This document shows, piece after piece, positions 16,785-23,856 of a DNA stretch of 64,000 nt; the stretch's first letter is position 1; each line of letters begins with the position of its first letter. The DNA is from Actinopolymorpha alba DSM 45243 (lineage in GTDB: Bacteria; Actinomycetota; Actinomycetes; Propionibacteriales; Actinopolymorphaceae). A program made the position numbers and the translations under genes. The notes below the pieces were generated by a model, which saw only the letters and a list, made by a program, of their open reading frames with translations, did not search any database and was not told the DNA's origin. The stretch lies in assembly GCF_000373925.1 (NCBI RefSeq), contig NZ_KB892823.1:1-64000 (forward strand), given 5' to 3'.

Positions 16785-19064
16785 GTGAGACTTCGCAAAG
16801 CCACCGCGACCGCGGTCACGGTAGCGGCCATTGCCGCCCTGGCCGCCACCGCGGCCGGGATCCCCGCATCGGCAGCACCGCCCGCGGGCGACGTCCCCCC
16901 GGCCCGGACCCACGCGCCAGACGACCTCCCCAACCGACACGGCGACAAGTTGCGGGAAACCCGTAAGGCCGCTCTGGAGAAGGTGCTGCGCGGCGAGGCC
17001 AAGGTCGAGCGCCGTGGCAAGTCCGACGTCGTACGCGTCGGCAAGAACGAGTTCGCCCAGCTCAGCATGGAGAAGACCGACAAGATCTTCACCATTCTCA
17101 CGGAGTTCGGTGACCAGACCGACCCCCGCACCGGCGGCGCACCCGGCCCGGTCCGCAACCAGATCGCCGAGCCCAACCGGCAGCGCGACAACACGACGTA
17201 CTGGACCGACAACTTCGACCGCCAGCATTACCTCGACCTCTTCTTCGGCCAGGACGGCGAGTCGATGTCGACCTTCTACCGCGCGCAGTCCCAGGGCCGC
17301 TACACCGTCGCCGGGGACGTGAGCGAGTGGGTGACGGTGCCGTTCAACGAGGCGAGGTACGGCAGCAACAACATCGCCGACGACGACGGCTACTGGAACT
17401 ACGTCAAGGACACGACGGAGGCCTGGTACGCCGACCAGAAGGCCCAGGGCAAGACCACCGAGCAGATCAAGGCGTACCTCGCGCAGTTCGACACCTGGGA
17501 CAGGTACGACTACGACGGCGACGGCAACTTCGACGAGCCGGACGGCTACATCGACCACTTCCAGGCCGTCCACGCCGGTGAGGGCGAGGAGGCGGGCGGC
17601 GGCGCGCAGGGCGCCGACGCGATCTGGTCGCACCGGTGGTACGCCTTCCCCGACGCCAAGGGCGGCCCGGACGTCAACCCGCGCGGCGGCGTCCCGATCG
17701 GCGACACGGGCCTGTGGGTCGGCGACTACACCACCGAGCCGGAGAACGGCGGACTCGGTGTCTTCGCCCACGAGTACGGCCACGACCTCGGACTCCCCGA
17801 CCTCTACGACACCGCCGGCGGCGAGAACGGCACCGGCTTCTGGACGCTGATGTCGTCGGGTTCGTGGCTCGGCCATGGCGACGACAGCATCGGCACCACA
17901 CCCGGCTTCATGGGCGCCTGGGAGAAGCTGCAGCTTGGCTGGCTCGACTACGAGGTGGTCTCGCCCGACCGGAGGTCCACGACCGTCCTCGGCCCGGCGG
18001 CGGAGTCGACCGCCAACCCGCAGGCCCTCGTGGTGCCGCTGCCCAAGGAGCAGGTCGTCACGGAGTACAACACGCCGTACTCCGGTGCGTACGAATGGTG
18101 GGGCGGCAGCGCCGACGGCCTCAACACGATGCTGAAGCGCACTATCGACCTCACCGGCAAGACGAGCGCCGCGCTCACGAGCAAGGTGTGGTACGACATC
18201 GAGGAGGGCTACGACTTCCTCCACGCGGAGGTCTCCACCGACGGCGGGGTCCGCTGGACCTCGATCGGCACGCCGCTCACCGGCTCCTCCGGCGGCAAGT
18301 GGACCGACCTGAGCTACGACCTGTCGGCGTACGCCGGCCAGAAGATCGTCTTCCGCTTCAGGTACGCCACTGACGGCGGGCTCCACCTCGCCGGGCCGAT
18401 GCTCGACGACATCGGGGTCGCCGCCGACGGCGCGTCGATCTTCTTCGACGACGTGGAGGGCGGCACGAACGGCTGGACCACCAGCGGCTGGACGAGGTTC
18501 GGCGGCACGAGCATGGAGTACAAAGGCACCTACTACCTCGCCGAGAACCGGCAGTACGTCGGGTACGACAGCACCCTCCAGACGGGGCCGTACAACTTCA
18601 ACCGGCCGATCACCAAGCCTGACTGGGTGCAGCACTACCCCTACCAGAACGGCCTGCTGGTTACGTACTGGAACGAGAAGCAGGAGAACAACAACACCTC
18701 CCGGCACCCCGGTGAGGGCCTGATCCTGCCGGTCGACGCCCGGCCAGGTGTGATCCGCTACGACAACGGCACGCTGGCCAACCTGCGGGCGCACGCGTTC
18801 GACGCGACCTTCGGCCTGGAGCGGACCGACGCGATCACGCTCAGCCGCGAGGCCCGGAAGGGTAAGCAGGTCCAGGTCATCATGGCCGACGTGCCCGCAC
18901 AGAAGGCGATCCCCGTCTTCGACGACTCCAAGCCGAACGCCTACTGGAACGCCGCGAACCCGAACAACAGCGTCAAGGTGGCGGGGTACGGCGTCAAGAT
19001 CGGCGTGACGAAGCAGTCCGCTGACAAGCGGCAGTTGACGGTCGTCGTCCAGCCGGCCCGCTAG
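16785..19064 (+). CDS. Secreted immune inhibitor A-type M6 metalloprotease
   Basis: This 759-aa secreted zinc protease has a signal peptide in residues 1-31 (RLRKATATAVTVAAIAALAAT, ending ASAAP). A pro-region follows to about residue 90. The M6 catalytic domain carries HEYGHDLGLPD with zinc ligands His329 and His333, the catalytic Glu330 and a downstream Asp. The C-terminal half contains beta-sandwich/MAM-like segments (YDFLHAEVSTDGG, DDIGVAADGASIFFDD). Family members degrade host or environmental proteins. GTG 16785 is preceded by aaggag. A perfect hairpin terminator follows the stop. It is probably a nutrient-scavenging exoprotease. Confidence 0.93.
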   Translation: MRLRKATATAVTVAAIAALAATAAGIPASAAPPAGDVPPARTHAPDDLPNRHGDKLRETRKAALEKVLRGEAKVERRGKSDVVRVGKNEFAQLSMEKTDKIFTILTEFGDQTDPRTGGAPGPVRNQIAEPNRQRDNTTYWTDNFDRQHYLDLFFGQDGESMSTFYRAQSQGRYTVAGDVSEWVTVPFNEARYGSNNIADDDGYWNYVKDTTEAWYADQKAQGKTTEQIKAYLAQFDTWDRYDYDGDGNFDEPDGYIDHFQAVHAGEGEEAGGGAQGADAIWSHRWYAFPDAKGGPDVNPRGGVPIGDTGLWVGDYTTEPENGGLGVFAHEYGHDLGLPDLYDTAGGENGTGFWTLMSSGSWLGHGDDSIGTTPGFMGAWEKLQLGWLDYEVVSPDRRSTTVLGPAAESTANPQALVVPLPKEQVVTEYNTPYSGAYEWWGGSADGLNTMLKRTIDLTGKTSAALTSKVWYDIEEGYDFLHAEVSTDGGVRWTSIGTPLTGSSGGKWTDLSYDLSAYAGQKIVFRFRYATDGGLHLAGPMLDDIGVAADGASIFFDDVEGGTNGWTTSGWTRFGGTSMEYKGTYYLAENRQYVGYDSTLQTGPYNFNRPITKPDWVQHYPYQNGLLVTYWNEKQENNNTSRHPGEGLILPVDARPGVIRYDNGTLANLRAHAFDATFGLERTDAITLSREARKGKQVQVIMADVPAQKAIPVFDDSKPNAYWNAANPNNSVKVAGYGVKIGVTKQSADKRQLTVVVQPAR

Positions 19065-19076
19065 CAGGCAATGAGA

Positions 19077-19121
19077 TGAGGGCCACCCTGATCCGAGCTG
19101 TTTTGATCAGGGTGGCCCTCA
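19077..19121 (+). terminator. Rho-independent-type hairpin after metalloprotease
   Basis: Arms 19077-19093 (tgagggccaccctgatc) and 19105-19121 are perfectly complementary over 17 bp with an 11-nt loop ending in tttt. It begins 12 nt after the protease stop. No U-tract follows the stem. Confidence 0.75.
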
Positions 19122-19164
19122 GCACATCCGGAAGCGACCCGAGTTTCCCCCACGCCGAGCCCCA

Positions 19165-19250
19165 AATGATCACGTTTACGTGGTCATTGCCTGCCTCACA
19201 CGGCATCGACACCATGCGAAGCGGGTAATGACCACGTATACGTGATCATT
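19165..19250. repeat. 86-bp palindromic repeat, complete copy
   Basis: The element has two 24-bp arms (19165-19188 and 19227-19250), each itself palindromic, around a 38-bp spacer (19189-19226). The arms read aatgatcacgt, two A/T bases, acgtggtcatt, and the reverse complement. The spacer is also largely self-complementary, so the whole element is one large palindrome. It matches 41507-41592 in length and architecture. It lies between the protease terminator and the polymerase-domain gene, 30 bp before the chosen start. Confidence 0.85.
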
Positions 19251-19280
19251 GCCCGGCAGCGGGAATGGCAGGATGGCCCC

Positions 19281-20207
19281 ATGGCGCCCGGCAGCGACAG
19301 GTCAGTACGCGTCCGAGTCGACGAGCAGGTCCTCGCGCTGTCCAACCTCGACAAGGTGCTGTATCCCGAGACCGGGTTCACCAAGGGCGAGGTGATCGAC
19401 TACTACACGCGGATCTCCGGCGTACTCCTCCCGCATCTCGCCGACCGGCCACTGACCCGCAAGCGCTGGCCGAACGGCGTCGACCGGCCGCCGTTCTTCG
19501 AGAAGAACGCCCCTCGGGGCACGCCGCCGTGGGTCCGCACGGTCACCATCGCCTCGCCCGGTAGCTCGCGTGGGACCGAAGAGGTGGAGTACGTCATCGC
19601 TGACCGGTTGGCCACCCTCGTCTGGCTGGCCAACCTCGCGGCCCTGGAGTTGCACGTTCCCCAGTGGCGGGTCGGCCCGTGGGGTGGGGTCCGCCAGCCC
19701 GACCTGCTCGTCATCGACCTCGACCCAGGACCTCCCGCGGACCTCGCCTCCTGCTGCGAGGTCGCCCTCCTTCTCCGCGACCTCCTGGACGCGGACGGCC
19801 TCCAGGCGTGGGCCAAGACCTCCGGAGCCAAGGGCATGCAGCTCTACCTACCGTTGGCGGAAACCTCCGGGGACGCGACGACGGCGTACGCGAAAAGCCT
19901 CGCGGGGAAGCTGGCCCGGCAGCATCCCGACCTGGTGGTGGCGCAGATGACCCGCGCGATCCGGCCGGGCCGGGTGTTCCTCGACTGGAGCCAGAACAAC
20001 CCCGCCAAGACGACGATCGCGCCGTACTCCCTGCGTGGCGTCGACCAGCCCACGGTCTCCACCCCGGTGACCTGGGAGGAGGTCGAGGGATGTCGCACGC
20101 CGGCGGATCTGACGTTCGGCCCCGACGAGGTCCTCGACCGCGTCGAACGTCTGGGTGACCTGTTCGAGGAGCTGGGCTCGACCCGCCAGCGACTACCACC
20201 AATGTGA
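19281..20207 (+). CDS. Stand-alone LigD-type DNA primase/polymerase domain
   Basis: This 308-aa protein matches the polymerase (AEP/PolDom) module of bacterial LigD. It contains NLDKVLYPETGFTKGEV, the catalytic VIDLDPGP with two aspartates, an AKTSGAKGMQLY nucleotide-binding motif, and FLDWSQNNPAKTTIAPYSLR. In full LigD this domain fills gaps and adds nucleotides during non-homologous end joining. Neither the ligase nor the nuclease domain is present here, nor is Ku nearby. ATG 19281 is chosen. A longer frame opens at 19242, but that ATG lies within the 86-bp palindrome. Other starts cannot be excluded. Confidence 0.9.
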   Translation: MAPGSDRSVRVRVDEQVLALSNLDKVLYPETGFTKGEVIDYYTRISGVLLPHLADRPLTRKRWPNGVDRPPFFEKNAPRGTPPWVRTVTIASPGSSRGTEEVEYVIADRLATLVWLANLAALELHVPQWRVGPWGGVRQPDLLVIDLDPGPPADLASCCEVALLLRDLLDADGLQAWAKTSGAKGMQLYLPLAETSGDATTAYAKSLAGKLARQHPDLVVAQMTRAIRPGRVFLDWSQNNPAKTTIAPYSLRGVDQPTVSTPVTWEEVEGCRTPADLTFGPDEVLDRVERLGDLFEELGSTRQRLPPM

Positions 20208-20355
20208 CCGACGACACCCGAACGCCGACTCCCCTGAGCGCGCGTCAGCGGCGATGCTGGTTCCCGTCGTGGGGAATGCCAATGGCGGCGCCGGTCCCCT
20301 ATGAGCCCGTTCACGAGCGGGCTCCAAGCCAACGGGTTCCTCGGAGGAGGCCGCA

Positions 20356-21279
20356 GTGCGCGGCGTCATCACCGGCTTCGCCGTCATCTGGGTCATCGCC
20401 GCGGTGGGTTACCTGATCAGCCGGCACGGAGTCCTCGGCTCCGGGGCGCCCGGCGTCCTGGCCCGACTCGTGTTCTTCGTGGCCACACCGGCGCTGCTCT
20501 TCGCCACGCTCGCCACCTCGACGCTGCGGGACCTGCTGACGCGGGCGCTGGCGGCGTTCGTGTTGAGCACGCTCGCCGTCGCCGCCATCCACATCCTCCT
20601 GTCCCGACTCGTGTGGCGGCGGACGCTCGGCGAAACCACGATCGGGGCGCTCGCCGCGTCGTACGTCAACGCCGGCAACCTCGGCCTGCCGATCGCCGCC
20701 TACGTGCTGGGCGACGTCTCGGTGGTCGCGCCGATCCTCCTCTTCCAGATGATGCTGGCCGCGCCGACCGCGCTCGCGGTGCTGGACGTGGCGACCGGGC
20801 AGGGCCGCCCCTCGGTGCGGCAGCTGGCCATGCTGCCCGCCCGCAACCCGGTGATGCTGGCGTCCGTCGCGGGGATCGGCGTCGCCGCCACCGGATGGCA
20901 TCCGCCCGAGGCGGTACTCCAGCCGTTCACCCTGCTCGGGGCCGCGGCGGTGCCAGCGGCGCTTCTGGCGTTCGGCATGTCGCTGCCGGGAAGCCGACCG
21001 CTACGCCCTGGACCCGACGCACCCGACCGGTACCTCGCGGTGTTCCTCAAGGTGCTTGTCCAGCCGGCGTTCGCCTACCTGATCGGGAGGTACGCGCTTG
21101 GTCTGGAGGGCCAGGCGCTGCTCGCCGCGGTGGTGACCTCGGCGCTGCCGACGGCCCAGAACGTCTTCGTCTTCGCGACGCGTTACCGCCGAGCGGAGTC
21201 ACTGGCGCGGGACTCGGTGATGCTGTCGACCATCGCCGCGGCGGTCGCCATCGTCGCGATCGCCGCCTGGTTGGGCTAG
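20356..21279 (+). CDS. AEC family transporter (auxin efflux carrier fold)
   Basis: This 307-aa permease has about ten transmembrane segments and no signal peptide. It begins FAVIWVIAAVGYLISRHG and has the family's conserved NAGNLGLPIAAY motif near residue 100 and SALPTAQNVFVFA near 265, the two crossing elements that bind substrate. Bacterial AEC proteins move small organic anions such as malate, malonate or amino-acid derivatives. The substrate here is unknown. GTG 20356 is preceded by ggaggagg. It is a single gene, followed at about 200 bp by the acidic peptide gene. Confidence 0.92.
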   Translation: MRGVITGFAVIWVIAAVGYLISRHGVLGSGAPGVLARLVFFVATPALLFATLATSTLRDLLTRALAAFVLSTLAVAAIHILLSRLVWRRTLGETTIGALAASYVNAGNLGLPIAAYVLGDVSVVAPILLFQMMLAAPTALAVLDVATGQGRPSVRQLAMLPARNPVMLASVAGIGVAATGWHPPEAVLQPFTLLGAAAVPAALLAFGMSLPGSRPLRPGPDAPDRYLAVFLKVLVQPAFAYLIGRYALGLEGQALLAAVVTSALPTAQNVFVFATRYRRAESLARDSVMLSTIAAAVAIVAIAAWLG

Positions 21280-21475
21280 GGGCGCGCGAAGCCGACAGTC
21301 GTGGAAGTCTGGCTCGAATCGTGCGTCTTGGCATACCACGAACCCCAGATCAGAGTTAGTGTCGTCGCTAGGCCGTGGCCCCAGACCAGGCTCGAGCATG
21401 CCCATCCCATCCGGCCAGGCTGCAATCGACCGGATGCCAGTCGAACGCCGTGGCCGAGGAGAGGAGGCAAGCACC

Positions 21476-21622
21476 ATGTCGGACATCGAAGTACCGATCG
21501 AAGACACGATCGAGCCCGAGGAGGTTCTGGAGAACGAGGACGAGGAACTCGACATCGAAGCTCCCGAGGCCGACACGGCCGACCAGCACGTCGAGGTCGA
21601 GCTCGACGAAGAGGACTACTAG
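21476..21622 (+). CDS. 48-aa extremely acidic peptide, unknown function
   Basis: ATG 21476 follows gaggagg at 8 nt, a near-ideal ribosome site, which favours this start over a longer frame from 21359. The product has 23 Asp/Glu among 48 residues, no Lys or Arg and one His. It begins MSDIEVPIEDTIEPEEV and ends HVEVELDEEDY. There is no cysteine, no signal sequence and no C-terminal GGE/GGQ. I recognise no family. It could be a disordered acidic partner, a chaperone-like tail protein or a RiPP-type precursor, but no maturation gene is adjacent. It lies between the AEC transporter and the TetR gene, on the same strand. Confidence 0.72.
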   Translation: MSDIEVPIEDTIEPEEVLENEDEELDIEAPEADTADQHVEVELDEEDY

Positions 21623-21764
21623 CCGTCCGACCCGCCTTCACGGCACCCGCGGCCACTCCTCACAGTGCAGAACCCGTGCCGGCGTGCCCGCGCATCGGTA
21701 AGATCTCGGCCCCCAGAACCCCACAGTGCTCAGAACCCCCCAGTCCCCGTCACGAGGAGTCGAA

Positions 21765-22382
21765 GTGACGATGTCCGACGTACGCCCCCGGGGTGGACGG
21801 CTGCCCCGGCAGGCCCGTCGCGCGCAGCTCCTCGACGCCGCCCGCCAGGTGTTCGTGGCCACCGGCTACCACGCCGCCGCGATGGACGACATCGCCGAAC
21901 GCGCGGGCGTCAGCAAGCCGGTCCTCTACCAACACTTTCCGGGCAAGCTGGAGCTCTACCTCGCCCTCCTCGACGCCTCCTGCGACGCGCTGGTCGAAGC
22001 CGTCCGTTCCGCCCTCGCGTCGACTACCGACAACCAGCAGCGGGTCGCGGCCACCATGGACGCCTACCTCGACTTCGTGGGCGATGAGGGCGGGACGTTC
22101 CGCCTGGTGTTCGAGTCCGACCTCACCGGTGAGCAGGCGGTCCGCGACCGGGTCGAGCGGGTGAGTCGTGAGTGCGCCGACGCGATCGCCGACGTCATCC
22201 AGGAAGACACCGGCCTCCCCCGTGAGGAGGCGATGCTGCTCGCCGCCGGGCTCGCCGGGCTCGCCCAGGTCACCGCGCGCTGGTGGGTGTCGAGCGGCGG
22301 CACCATTCCCCGAGGAGAAGCCGAACGCCTGATGTCGACGCTGGCCTGGCGCGGGATCCGCGGGTTCCCTCGGGCGGACTGA
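21765..22382 (+). CDS. TetR-family transcriptional regulator
   Basis: This 205-aa regulator has a canonical N-terminal TetR HTH: RRAQLLDAARQVF, then MDDIAERAGVSKPVLYQHFP. A helical ligand domain ends in the WWVSSG region. GTG 21765 lies 5 nt after gaggag; ATG 21771 is the alternative. The order TetR, DUF3107, ferritin-like protein, DEAD-box helicase recurs across Actinobacteria, as I recall (in M. tuberculosis around Rv3208-Rv3211). This gene therefore belongs to the core block rather than the accessory region before it. Its ligand and targets are not evident. Confidence 0.9.
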   Translation: MTMSDVRPRGGRLPRQARRAQLLDAARQVFVATGYHAAAMDDIAERAGVSKPVLYQHFPGKLELYLALLDASCDALVEAVRSALASTTDNQQRVAATMDAYLDFVGDEGGTFRLVFESDLTGEQAVRDRVERVSRECADAIADVIQEDTGLPREEAMLLAAGLAGLAQVTARWWVSSGGTIPRGEAERLMSTLAWRGIRGFPRAD

Positions 22383-22580
22383 CGCCACGGCCCAGCCATA
22401 TCGAGGCCACCGCAGCGCGGGTGGATCCTCTCGGCTAGCCTCGACAACACCGCCATGAGACGGGCACGCAAGCCCGGTCTCTCCGTCGAGCGGTTTCCAC
22501 GCAAAAACAGCCTGACATCAGGTTCCTGACCGCCGGGCACCCACCCGCACGGGCAGGAAGAACAGGAAGAGGGGTAACCG

Positions 22581-22808
22581 GTGGAGGTCAAGATCGGCGT
22601 CCAGCACGCTCCTCGGGAGATCGTGCTCGAGTGCAGCGACCGGCCCGATGACGTCGAGGCAGCCGTCAGCAAGGCCCTCCAGAGCGAGGACCGCCTGCTC
22701 ACCCTGGCCGACGAGCGGGGCCGCCGCATCCTCGTGCCCGTTGACCGGCTCGCCTACATCGAGATCGGCCCGCAGGCTGAACGCCGCGTCGGTTTCGGCG
22801 CCATGTGA
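22581..22808 (+). CDS. DUF3107 family protein
   Basis: This 75-aa protein runs from GTG 22581, after an agaggggtaacc ribosome region, to TGA 22808. It opens MEVKIGVQHAPREIVLEC and contains EDRLLTLADERGRRILVPVDRLAYIEIG, the pattern of DUF3107, a small actinobacterial family of unknown function. It is a compact alpha/beta protein with no membrane segment. It follows the TetR gene after about 200 bp, in which I see only a weak hairpin around 22456-22484. A strong terminator lies 5 nt after the stop. Confidence 0.92.
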   Translation: MEVKIGVQHAPREIVLECSDRPDDVEAAVSKALQSEDRLLTLADERGRRILVPVDRLAYIEIGPQAERRVGFGAM

Positions 22809-22812
22809 AGTA

Positions 22813-22838
22813 CCTCCGCCCGCCTGGGCGGAGGTTTC
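22813..22838 (+). terminator. Rho-independent terminator after DUF3107 gene
   Basis: The stem cctccgccc (22813-22821) pairs with gggcggagg (22826-22834) around a gcct loop and is followed at once by tttct. This is the best canonical intrinsic terminator in the window. Confidence 0.85.
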
Positions 22839-22894
22839 TACCATTCTGGGGCGGGAGCGCCCCCGTCCAACTGGACCGGGGCGCCTCGTCCGAT

Positions 22895-22947
22895 TGGGTC
22901 GGGGGCACCCCCGTCCAACATAGCCGTACAAGGGTGCCCCCGACCCA
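22895..22947. repeat. GC-rich hairpin, dispersed family copy B
   Basis: Arms 22895-22910 (tgggtcgggggcaccc) and 22932-22947 pair perfectly over 16 bp. The loop ends agccgtacaa, as in copy A at 361-413. A second stem-forming stretch (gcgcccccgtccaa with ggaccggggcgcc) lies just upstream at about 22857-22885. It precedes the 3' end of the convergent ferritin-like gene. Confidence 0.7.
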
Positions 22948-22960
22948 GTACGTCTTGCGA

Positions 22961-23725
22961 TCAGGCCTGCAGGCCCAGGGTCGCCATCCGCTGAGCGTGC
23001 TTCTCGGTGAGCCGCGCGAACATCCGCCCGATCGCCGCCAGGTCCATACCCGGCCGGTCGACGCCCCCGACGAGGAGGGCGGTGAGCGCATCGCGTTCGG
23101 CCGCCACCCGCTGCGCCTGCGAGAGCGCCTCGCCCACCAAGCGGCGGCCCCAGAGCGCAAGACGCCCACCCACCCGCGGATCCTCAGCGATCGCCCGGCG
23201 GACTCGATCGACGACAAAGACGACATGCCCGGAGTTCTCGAGCACCTCCAGCACGAGGGCGCGGGTCTCGGCGTCAACGTACGCCGCCACCTCGCGGTAG
23301 AAGTCAGTCGCGATCCCGTCACCGACGTACGCCTTGACCAGACCCTCCAGCCAGTCCGCCGGCGCGGTGTGGCGGTGGAACGAGTCGAGTGCGGTCCGGA
23401 ACGGCTCCATCGCCGACACCGGGTCGACGCCGAGGTGGTGCAGCCGGTCGCGGAGGCGTTCGAAATGGTGGAATTCCGTGACGGCGAGCGCCGCAAGGGC
23501 CGCCTTGTCCTCCAGAGTCGGCGCCATCGTGGCGTCGTCGGCCAGCCGCTCGAACGCCGTGAGCTCGCCGTACGCGAGGACGCCGAGCAGATCGATGACC
23601 GCCGGGCGATAGACCGGATCGTCGTATGCCGCGACTCCCGGCGCCTGCTCTGATGCCTGACGCCCCGCGGCAGCCGGTGCCTGCTCCGCCGCCTCGCCAG
23701 GGCCTTCCGACTCGCTGCGCTCCAT
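22961..23725 (-). CDS. Ferritin-like fold protein (MiaE-like hydroxylase fold)
   Basis: This 254-aa, mostly helical protein has paired carboxylate/His motifs expected for a di-iron four-helix bundle: LAYGELTAFERLA in helix 1, VTEFHHFERL (ExxH-type) in helix 2, and DFYREVAAYVDAET plus HAQRMATLG later. The first 33 residues are low-complexity Ala/Glu/Gln. It belongs to the actinobacterial ferritin-like group annotated near tRNA hydroxylase MiaE; the substrate is unproven. It is divergent from the DEAD-box helicase gene and convergent with DUF3107, the conserved neighbourhood. An RNA-related role is a guess from that linkage. Confidence 0.85.
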   Translation of the reverse strand: MERSESEGPGEAAEQAPAAAGRQASEQAPGVAAYDDPVYRPAVIDLLGVLAYGELTAFERLADDATMAPTLEDKAALAALAVTEFHHFERLRDRLHHLGVDPVSAMEPFRTALDSFHRHTAPADWLEGLVKAYVGDGIATDFYREVAAYVDAETRALVLEVLENSGHVVFVVDRVRRAIAEDPRVGGRLALWGRRLVGEALSQAQRVAAERDALTALLVGGVDRPGMDLAAIGRMFARLTEKHAQRMATLGLQA

Positions 23726-23856
23726 GGGCTGAGCTTAGAGGTCGCCGGCTCCCGAGGGTCAGTGCGGACGGCGCGCGGCCGTGCCCAAAGTGGGGGCGCG
23801 AGGTCGGCCCCTCAGGCTCCTGGTGAGAGGCTGGAGACATCGACGGCTAGACTCCG

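Noticed and set aside
16479-18794. 771-aa open frame antisense to the metalloprotease
   Set aside because: Val/Arg/Gly-rich shadow produced by high third-position GC. The plus strand has a signal peptide and HExxH motif, so the antisense frame is not a gene.
21476-21622. Acidic peptide as prokaryotic ubiquitin-like protein (Pup)
   Set aside because: It lacks the C-terminal Gly-Gly-Glu/Gln and has no proteasome genes nearby.
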